Source of the DNA: DATBLE01 sp036555585 | GTDB taxonomy: Bacteria > Actinomycetota > Thermoleophilia > Gaiellales > Gaiellaceae | Direction of reading: 5' to 3' | DNA: 64,000 nucleotides | Assembly (NCBI GenBank): GCA_036555585.1 | Contig: DATBLE010000012.1 | Coordinates: 172,705-236,704 of the forward strand | Shown: piece after piece, positions 58,200 through 64,000 of the stretch | Layout: each line of letters opens with the position of its first letter | Numbering within the stretch: position 1 is the first letter of the stretch | Notes under the pieces: generated by a model | The model's database searches: none | Seen by the model: the letters and a program-made list of their open reading frames with translations, nothing else | Told to the model about the DNA's origin: nothing | Program-made: the position numbers and the translations under genes

Positions 58200-58802
58200 T
58201 CAGCGTCGGGTGCGGGCCCCGGGCCCGACCCGGTCGACGAGTCGCCACGCCGTCGGCAGGACCGCCGCGGCGAGGTAGAGCTTGAACATGTCCCCCGGCA
58301 CGAACGGGTAGAGCCCGTACTCGAGGGTCTTCTCGAGGTTCGTGCCGAGGACGACGGCGAGCCACGGGAGCCCGACCAGGTAGATGATCACGTTCCCGGT
58401 CAGCATCGCGCCGATCGAGGAGGAGAACCGGCGGTCCCAGCCGTGCTCGGCGAGCAGGCCGGCAGCGGCGGCGGCGAGCACGAAGCCGACGATGTACCCG
58501 CCGCTGGCGCTCGTGATCACGTCCCAGCCCGAGTCGTGATGCGCGTAGATCGGCGCCCCCGCGACGCCGAGCCAGAGGTAGAGCAGCGCGCTGGCGGTGC
58601 CGCGGAGCGAGCCGACCGAGGCACCGACGAGGATCACCGCGAACGTCTGGCCGGTGATCGGCACCGGCGTGAACGGCAGCTTGACCGAGAGCTGGGCGGC
58701 CGCCGCGATCAGCCCCGTCCCGGCGAGCACGAGCAGCACGTCCGTCAGCAGGCCGGAGCGCGGAAAGACGGCGACCCTGAGCGTTGCAGCGTTGGAGTTC
58801 AT
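58200..58802 (-). CDS. bioY: Biotin transporter BioY
   Basis: A 200-residue S-component of the energy-coupling-factor biotin importer, with six membrane segments. Seen: 'AAQLSVKLPFTPVPITGQTF' (the BioY hallmark with the biotin-binding loop), 'GSLRGTASALLYLWLGVAGA' then 'PIYA', 'GGYIVGFVLAAAAAG', 'YGLYPFVPGDMFKLYLAAAV'. No bioM/bioN genes are adjacent, so it uses a shared ECF module or works alone. ATG 58802 has a ribosome site AGAGGAA. Confidence 0.93.
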   Translation of the reverse strand: MNSNAATLRVAVFPRSGLLTDVLLVLAGTGLIAAAAQLSVKLPFTPVPITGQTFAVILVGASVGSLRGTASALLYLWLGVAGAPIYAHHDSGWDVITSASGGYIVGFVLAAAAAGLLAEHGWDRRFSSSIGAMLTGNVIIYLVGLPWLAVVLGTNLEKTLEYGLYPFVPGDMFKLYLAAAVLPTAWRLVDRVGPGARTRR

Positions 58803-58854
58803 CCGTGTTCCTCTCGGTCGTGGAAGCGGCGCGCCGCGAGCGGGCCCGATTATC

Positions 58855-59736
58855 TCACTGTGCCTCGAAGAAGAAGAGCAGCTCGGACAGGGTCTCCCCT
58901 GGCGCCTCCTCGGGCAGGAAGTGGCCGCAGTCGAGCGCCCGGCCCCGCACGTCGTCGGCCCAGGCACGCCAGATCTCGAGCACGTCGTCGTACAGGCCCG
59001 GGAGCCTCCCACGGCCGCCCCAGAGGACGAGCACGGGGCAGGCGATCCGCTTCGAGCCGCGGTCGGCCTCGTCGAGCGCGAGGTCGAACGTCGCACCGGC
59101 CCGGTAGTCCTCGCACATCGCGTGGATCGTCTCCGGCCGGCGGGCGCAGCGGAGGTAGTCCTCGAGCGCGTCCGGCGCGAACAGCTCGCGCGCCTGGTAG
59201 CGCTGCCGGAAGTAGAACGCGTCGGGAGCGGCACCGATCATCCCCTCCGGCAGGCCGTCCGGCTGCGCGAGGAAGAACCAGTGCCAGTAGGCAAGGCCGA
59301 AGCGGGCGTCCGCTCGGCGGAAGGCCTCGCCCGTCGGGACGATGTCGAGGACAGCCAGCCGCTCGACTCGCTCCGGACTGTCGAGCGCCAGGCGGTAGGC
59401 GCAGCGAGCGCCGCGGTCGTGGCCGCAGACCGAGAAGCGCTCGAAGCCGAGCTTCCGCATCAGCGCCACCTGGTCGCGCGCCATCGCCCGCTTCGAGTAC
59501 GGCTCGTGGTCCGGCGCCGACGCCGGCTTCGAGCTCTCGCCGTAGCCGCGCAGGTCGGGCGCCACGACCGTGAAGCGCTCCGCGAGGCCGGGGGCGACCG
59601 CGTGCCACATCATGTGGGTCTGGGGGTGGCCGTGCAGGAGCAGGAGCGGCGGACCGCTTCCTCCATGGCGGACCCGCAGCGTCGCCTCGCCCACGTCCAG
59701 TTGCTCGAGCTCGAATCCGGGGAAGAGCGGAGCCAC
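58855..59736 (-). CDS. Alpha/beta hydrolase (haloacetate dehalogenase/epoxide hydrolase-like)
   Basis: A 293-residue hydrolase. Seen: 'PLLLLHGHPQTHMMWHAVAP' (oxyanion HGxP), 'APDLRGYGESSKPASAPDHE', nucleophile elbow 'VCGHDRGARCAYRLALDSPE' with Asp as nucleophile, cap-domain 'FRRADARFGLAYWHWFFLAQ' and catalytic His in 'DCGHFLPEEAPGE'. The Asp nucleophile and motif set match fluoroacetate/haloacetate dehalogenases and epoxide hydrolases; the actual substrate is unknown. GTG 59736 is the start; longer upstream frames overlap the divergent gene. Confidence 0.85.
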   Translation of the reverse strand: MAPLFPGFELEQLDVGEATLRVRHGGSGPPLLLLHGHPQTHMMWHAVAPGLAERFTVVAPDLRGYGESSKPASAPDHEPYSKRAMARDQVALMRKLGFERFSVCGHDRGARCAYRLALDSPERVERLAVLDIVPTGEAFRRADARFGLAYWHWFFLAQPDGLPEGMIGAAPDAFYFRQRYQARELFAPDALEDYLRCARRPETIHAMCEDYRAGATFDLALDEADRGSKRIACPVLVLWGGRGRLPGLYDDVLEIWRAWADDVRGRALDCGHFLPEEAPGETLSELLFFFEAQ

Positions 59737-59767
59737 GCCGCATTCTCTCTGTGAGAAGCTGCGGACG

Positions 59768-60493
59768 TTGAGCAGGGCGGTCGTCACCGGGGGCGGGTCG
59801 GGGATCGGAGCGGCCACGGTCGGCCGCCTCCGCCAGGACGGCATGCGCGTCGCCGCGCTGGACGTCGACGGCGGGCGGATCGACGAGGTCGACGCCGATG
59901 CGCACGTCGTCGCGGACGTCACCTCCGAGGACGCCGCCAAGCGCGGGATCGACGAGGCGGCGGCAGCGCTCGGCGGGCTCGACGTCGTCGTCGCCTGCGC
60001 CGGCGTCGCCGGCCGCGGGACCGTGGAGACGACGCCGCTCGAGGAATGGGAGCGCGTCTTCGCGGTCAACGTCCGGGGCGTCTACCTGACCGCGAAGGCG
60101 GCGATCCCGCACCTGCGGGAGGCGGGCGGCGGCGCGATCGTCGTCGTCGCGTCGCAGCTCGGGCTGGTGGCGGCGGCGAACGCGGCCGCCTACTGCGCGT
60201 CGAAAGGAGCCGCGGTCATGCTCGCGCGGGCGCTCGCGGTCGACCACGGCGCCGAGGGAATCCGGGTGAACTGCGTCTGCCCGGGGCCGACGACGACCCC
60301 GCTGCTCGAGTCGTACTTCGCGCTGTCGGCAGACCCCGACTCGGAACAGGCACGCTATGCGGAGGCCCAGGTGCACGGCCGCTTGATCGAGCCCGAGGAG
60401 ATCGCGGACGCGATCGCCTACCTCGCTTCACCGGGCGCGAGCTCGACGATCGGCGCGGCGCTCGTGGTCGACGGCGGATACTCGATTCGGTAA
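59768..60493 (+). CDS. SDR-family oxidoreductase
   Basis: A 241-residue classical SDR. Seen: 'VVTGGGSGIGAATVGRLRQD', 'VACAGVAGRG' (NNAG variant), catalytic 'AAAYCASKGAAVMLARALAV' with YxxxK, and 'VCPGPTTTPLLESYF'. The start is not ATG: TTG 59768 gives the N-terminus directly before the beta strand 'RAVVTGGG'. The aldehyde dehydrogenase gene follows after 8 bases, so the pair may oxidise an alcohol to an acid in two steps. Confidence 0.83.
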   Translation: MSRAVVTGGGSGIGAATVGRLRQDGMRVAALDVDGGRIDEVDADAHVVADVTSEDAAKRGIDEAAAALGGLDVVVACAGVAGRGTVETTPLEEWERVFAVNVRGVYLTAKAAIPHLREAGGGAIVVVASQLGLVAAANAAAYCASKGAAVMLARALAVDHGAEGIRVNCVCPGPTTTPLLESYFALSADPDSEQARYAEAQVHGRLIEPEEIADAIAYLASPGASSTIGAALVVDGGYSIR

Positions 60494-60501
60494 GGAGAGA
60501 C

Positions 60502-61968
60502 ATGGCAGTCATCACCGGCAAGGACGAGGAGCTTCTGGTCGGCGGCCGCTGGATCGCGGCCGAGTCTGGCGCGCGGTTCGACGTGACGAACCCGGCGACG
60601 GGCGAGACGGTCGGCACCGTGCCGGACGCCGGCGAGGAGGACGTGCGCGCAGCGATCGAGGCCGCTGCGGACGCGCTGGAGGGCTGGAGGTCGCTGGCTG
60701 CGATCGAGCGCGGGCGGATCCTGCGGCGGTCTGCGGACGTGATCCGCGAGCGCAAGGACGAGATCGCAGCCGTGATGACCGCCGAGCAGGGAAAGCCGCT
60801 GGCCGAGGCGGCCGGCGAGGTCGACTACGCGGCCGGCTTCCTCGAGTGGTTCGGGGGCGAGGCGGAGCGGGTCTACGGGCAGGTCGTCCCGGCGGCGAAC
60901 CCGGCCAACCGCGTCCTGGTCCTGCGCCAGCCGGTCGGCGTCGTCGCGGCGATCACCCCCTGGAACTTCCCCGCCGCGATGATGACCCGCAAGCTCGGGC
61001 CGGCGATGGCGGCAGGCTGCACCAGCGTCGTCAAGCCGGCGAGCGCGACGCCGCTGACGGCCGCGCTCGTGCTGCGTGCGATCGAGGACGCCGGCACGCC
61101 GCCCGGGGTCGTCAACCTGGTCACCTCGCGCTCGTCGGGGATGGTCGCCGAGACGATCTTCTCGGATCGCCGCGTCCGCAAGATCTCGTTCACGGGCTCG
61201 ACGGAGGTCGGTAAGGAGCTGATCCGGCTGTCTGCGAACCAGGTGAAGCGGCTCTCGCTCGAGCTCGGAGGGCACGCTCCGTACCTGATCTTCGAGGACG
61301 CCGACCTCGACCAGGCGGTCGACGGGCTGATCGCCTCCAAGTTCCGGAACGCAGGCCAGACGTGCGTCTGCGCCAACCGCACGTACGTCCAGAGCGGCGT
61401 CTACGACGAGGTCGTGGAGCGCGTCGCGGAGAAGGTGACGCGGATGGTCGTCGGCCCCGGCGACCAGCCCGGCGTCCAGATCGGGCCGCTGATCGACGAA
61501 CGCGGCGTCGAGAAGGCCGACCAGCACGTCCGCGACGCCGTCGAGCGCGGAGCTCGAGTCGTGGTCGGAGGCGAGCGCCTGACCGAGGGCGGGTACGAGC
61601 GCGGCAGCTTCTTCGCTCCGACCGTGGTCGAAGGCGTCACCCCCGACATGCTGATCTGCACCGAGGAGACGTTCGGGCCGGTCGCCGGCATCTCGCGATT
61701 CGAGACCGAGGAGGAGGCGATCCGGCTCGCGAACGACTCGGTCTACGGGCTGTGCGCCTACTTCCACACGCGTGACTACGCGCGGCTCCTGCGCGTCGCC
61801 GAGAAGCTCGAGTACGGGATCGTCGGAGCGAACGCCGGCATCATCAGCGCGCCGAACACGCCGTTCGGCGGGGTCAAGGAGTCGGGCTACGGCCGCGAGG
61901 GCGGCTCGGTCGGGATCGACGAGTACCTCGACGTCAAGTACGTGCTGGTCGCGGACGTGGAGGAGTAA
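60502..61968 (+). CDS. Aldehyde dehydrogenase, succinate-semialdehyde type
   Basis: A 488-residue NAD(P)-dependent dehydrogenase close to GabD. Seen: 'PVGVVAAITPWNFPAAMMTR' (with catalytic Asn), 'KISFTGSTEVGKELIRLSAN', general base in 'LELGGHAPYLIFEDADLDQA', catalytic Cys in 'FRNAGQTCVCANRTYVQSG', 'EETFGPVAGISRF' and 'NTPFGGVKESGYGREGGSVG'. It oxidises succinate semialdehyde or a related semialdehyde. Ribosome site AAGGAGA precedes ATG 60502. Confidence 0.9.
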   Translation: MAVITGKDEELLVGGRWIAAESGARFDVTNPATGETVGTVPDAGEEDVRAAIEAAADALEGWRSLAAIERGRILRRSADVIRERKDEIAAVMTAEQGKPLAEAAGEVDYAAGFLEWFGGEAERVYGQVVPAANPANRVLVLRQPVGVVAAITPWNFPAAMMTRKLGPAMAAGCTSVVKPASATPLTAALVLRAIEDAGTPPGVVNLVTSRSSGMVAETIFSDRRVRKISFTGSTEVGKELIRLSANQVKRLSLELGGHAPYLIFEDADLDQAVDGLIASKFRNAGQTCVCANRTYVQSGVYDEVVERVAEKVTRMVVGPGDQPGVQIGPLIDERGVEKADQHVRDAVERGARVVVGGERLTEGGYERGSFFAPTVVEGVTPDMLICTEETFGPVAGISRFETEEEAIRLANDSVYGLCAYFHTRDYARLLRVAEKLEYGIVGANAGIISAPNTPFGGVKESGYGREGGSVGIDEYLDVKYVLVADVEE

Positions 61969-62038
61969 GAGCTCCTTCACAAAGGTGCGCTCGACAACCC
62001 GGCGATAGCTCGCAAGGAATCCTCCTATCCTTGCGACG

Positions 62039-63364
62039 ATGCCGCCTTCGGTTCGGTACGTGCACAGCGGGGATGTCAGCATCGCGTACCAGGTCGTCGG
62101 CGAGGGGCCGCACGACCTGCTGATGATTCCCGGGTGGATCTCCCATCTTGCGCTCGACTGGGAGGAGCCGACCTGGGTGCGCTGGTGTGAGCGCATGACC
62201 TCCTTCGCTCGCCTGGTTCGGTTCGACAAGCGGGGTACCGGGCTCTCGGATCGGTCGCCGGGTGTGCCGACGCTGGAGGAGCGAATGGAAGACGCACGCG
62301 CGGTGATGGACGCCGTCGGGCTCGAGCGGGCGAACGTGATGGGCTGGAGCGAGGGCGGTCCGCTCGCCGTGCTGCTTGCCGTCGCCCATCCGGAGCGGGT
62401 GCAGAGCCTCGTCCTCTACGGCACGCAGGCGTGCTTCGCGCCCAAGGCGGATTACCCGTGGGGACTGGACGAGGGAGTGGACTCGAAAGCGCTCGCGGCC
62501 GAGATCGAGGAGACCTGGGGCGATCCGGAGCGCGCGCCGGGGGTCGGGGCGAAGGCGGACCAGCGCTTCATGCAGCGCTGGGCCGCCTACCAGCAGGCCG
62601 GAGCAAGCCCTGCAGCAGCGGCCGCCCTGATCGTCGCCAATCATCAGATCGACATCCGTCCACTGCTCGGCTCGATCGGCGTGCCGACGCTCGTGCTGAG
62701 CAGGGCCGGTGACCCCGTCGGGCCGCCCGAGGCGGCTCGGTACATGGCCGAGCGCATTCCCGAGGCTCGCTTCGTCGAGCTCTCGGGCGATCAGCACCTC
62801 ATCTGGCTGGGCGACGTCGACGCGCTCGGTGCGGAGATCGAGGCGTTCGTGACCGGTGTTCGGCCTGCCATGCGCGAGCCGGGCACGGTGCGGGCGATCT
62901 TGCAGTGCGACATCGAGGGGTCGACAGCGCTCGCCCGCCGACTGGAGGACGAGCGCTGGGCCGACGTGCTTGCCGAGTACGGTCGCCTCGGCAGGCATGC
63001 CGTCGCCGCCTTCGGGGGCACGCTCGTCGACCAGACCGGCGACGGCCTCATGGCCGCCTTCGAGGGCCCCGTGAGCGCGATCCGAGCGGGCCGCCGCCTC
63101 CAGGAGGAAGCGCAGCACCTCGGTGTGCGTGTTCGGAGCGGCGTCCACATCGGTGAGGTACAGGAGCGCGATGGAGCCCTCCGCGGCATTGCCGTCCACC
63201 TCGCTGCACGCGTGATGGCGGAGGCCGCCGGCGGCGAGCTGCTCGTCTCGGAGACGGTGCGTGACATCGTGGCGGGCTCCGGGCTCCGATTCGAAGAGCG
63301 CGGCCTGCACGAGCTCAAAGGAATCGAAGGTCCCAGACGTCTCTTCGTCGCGTTCGACGGCTGA
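62039..63364 (+). CDS. Alpha/beta hydrolase fused to class III adenylate/guanylate cyclase
   Basis: A 441-residue fusion. Residues 1-270 form an alpha/beta hydrolase ('YQVVGEGPHDLLMIPGWISH', 'FDKRGTGLSDRSPGVPTLEE', nucleophile elbow 'VMGWSEGGPLAVLLAVAHPE', 'SGDQHLIWLGD' with the His). Residues 280-441 form a class III cyclase: metal Asp in 'AILQCDIEGSTALARRLEDE', second Asp in 'LVDQTGDGLMAAFEGPVSA', and 'GIAVHLAARVMAEAAGGELL'. The position usually occupied by the purine-selecting Lys (before TGDG) is not Lys, so nucleotide preference is uncertain. The hydrolase part may sense a small ligand. ATG 62039; no clear ribosome site. Confidence 0.85.
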   Translation: MPPSVRYVHSGDVSIAYQVVGEGPHDLLMIPGWISHLALDWEEPTWVRWCERMTSFARLVRFDKRGTGLSDRSPGVPTLEERMEDARAVMDAVGLERANVMGWSEGGPLAVLLAVAHPERVQSLVLYGTQACFAPKADYPWGLDEGVDSKALAAEIEETWGDPERAPGVGAKADQRFMQRWAAYQQAGASPAAAAALIVANHQIDIRPLLGSIGVPTLVLSRAGDPVGPPEAARYMAERIPEARFVELSGDQHLIWLGDVDALGAEIEAFVTGVRPAMREPGTVRAILQCDIEGSTALARRLEDERWADVLAEYGRLGRHAVAAFGGTLVDQTGDGLMAAFEGPVSAIRAGRRLQEEAQHLGVRVRSGVHIGEVQERDGALRGIAVHLAARVMAEAAGGELLVSETVRDIVAGSGLRFEERGLHELKGIEGPRRLFVAFDG

Positions 63365-63373
63365 CAACCTGAG

Positions 63374-64000
63374 TCAGAATGCGAGCGAGACGCCGCCGTC
63401 GACGAGGAGGACCTGCCCGTTCACGTACGAGGCCTCCTCGCTGGCGAGGTAGAGGAACGCGTGCGCGATGTCCTCCGGGCGCCCGTTGCGGCGCACCGGA
63501 ACGCCGGCCGCAAACTCGCGCACGCCCTCCGGGCCGAGCGAGTTGACGGGATCGAGGCTCTGCGGCGTCTCGATCAGGCCGGGCGCGATCGCGTTCGTCG
63601 TGATCCCGTGCGGGCCGAGCTCGACCGCCAGCGTGCGGACGAGCCCGACGAGTCCCGCCTTCGCCGTCGCGTAGTGCGCGTGCTCCGCCCAGCCCTGGAA
63701 CGCGCCCGCGATCGAGCTCGTCGCCAGCAGCCGGCCCCAGCCCGCCGCGATCATGTGCGGCATCGCCGCCCGGAAGCAGCGGAAGACCCCGGCGAGGTCG
63801 ACCTGGAGCAGCGCGTTCCACCGCTCGTCGTCGAGCTCCGGCGACGGGACGTCGCGCGCGATCGCCGCGTTCGCGACGACGACGTCGAGTCTCCCCAGAT
63901 CGGCGACTGCGCGACCGACCATGGCGTCGACCGAGCTCGTATCCGAGACGTCGACCTCGACGACGAGACACCGCCGGCCAGCTCCCTCGACGGCGGCACG
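63374..64000 (-). CDS. SDR-family oxidoreductase, 5' end outside window
   Basis: Frame open from the right edge to the stop at 63374, so the N-terminal nucleotide-binding motif lies outside. Seen: 'VVVANAAIARDVPSPELDDE' (NNAG region), 'ATSSIAGAFQGWAEHAHYAT' then 'AKAGLVGLVRTLAVELGPHG' (catalytic Ser, Tyr, Lys), 'PGLIETPQSL', and C-terminal 'YVNGQVLLVDGGVS'. Resembles 3-oxoacyl-ACP reductase/glucose-dehydrogenase-type SDRs; substrate unknown. Confidence 0.85.
   Translation of the reverse strand, partial: RAAVEGAGRRCLVVEVDVSDTSSVDAMVGRAVADLGRLDVVVANAAIARDVPSPELDDERWNALLQVDLAGVFRCFRAAMPHMIAAGWGRLLATSSIAGAFQGWAEHAHYATAKAGLVGLVRTLAVELGPHGITTNAIAPGLIETPQSLDPVNSLGPEGVREFAAGVPVRRNGRPEDIAHAFLYLASEEASYVNGQVLLVDGGVSLAF

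Noticed and set aside
1..64000. CRISPR array or rRNA operon
   Set aside because: No regularly spaced repeats and no rRNA sequence were seen; the only multi-copy repeats are the three attachment sites, the REP-like pair and short tandem repeats.

Overview
The window is very GC-rich and densely packed. Most adjacent genes on the same strand overlap by 4 to 8 bases (ATGA, GTGA, TTGA), GTG and TTG starts are common, and several promoters sit so close to the start codon that the message must be nearly leaderless. With a GntR/IclR-controlled beta-ketoadipate operon, livKHMGF, and a deazaflavin-type nitroreductase, this suggests a soil or aquatic actinobacterium, perhaps of the Thermoleophilia type. 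The phylum is a reasonable inference; the class is a guess.

Layout. 1-2123: hexuronate catabolism (uxaC, cut by the window edge, and a mannonate-oxidoreductase-like SDR). 2340-5359: tRNA-Val, a Fur/Zur regulator and a znuABC zinc importer reading away from each other around a Zur/Fur-like box. 5542-11773: a complete minus-strand operon pcaI-pcaJ-pcaH-pcaG-pcaB-pcaD-pcaC-pobA, from 4-hydroxybenzoate through protocatechuate to 3-oxoadipyl-CoA (only the thiolase is missing), with the IclR regulator pcaR divergent at 11871. 12691-17308: livK-livH-livM-livG-livF, a branched-chain-amino-acid-type ABC importer (possibly for aromatics), with a divergent GntR regulator. 18146-19475: ArsR repressor and EamA exporter. 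19590: tRNA-Glu.

19724-41270 is a large exopolysaccharide locus: a cellulose-synthase-like GT2 with a C-terminal PilZ domain, a chain-length/BY-kinase-like protein with an abnormal P-loop, a WcaJ-type initiating phosphoglycosyltransferase, a flippase remnant, a ligase/polymerase, many GT4/GT2 glycosyltransferases, a secreted glycoside hydrolase, FkbM and other methyltransferases, and one intact flippase. Its distal part (35.9-41.3 kb) has lower GC and different codon use, and follows a junction made of gene remnants.

41843-57618: tRNA-Lys is the insertion point of two tandem islands. Its 3' end is repeated exactly at 54276-54321 (46 bp) and at 57584-57618 (35 bp). Island A (12.4 kb) carries an integrase stump, a diheme cytochrome c/SCO module, CorA, a soluble MgtE-like CBS protein coupled to an Nramp-related transporter, an ArsR regulator and several decayed genes. 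Island B (3.3 kb) carries a nonsense-interrupted IS110-type transposase, a 2TM protein, an F420-type nitroreductase-like protein and a small monooxygenase-like protein.

57748-64000 is ordinary chromosome: bioY, an alpha/beta hydrolase, SDR plus succinate-semialdehyde-type dehydrogenase, a hydrolase-adenylate cyclase fusion, and an SDR cut by the window edge.
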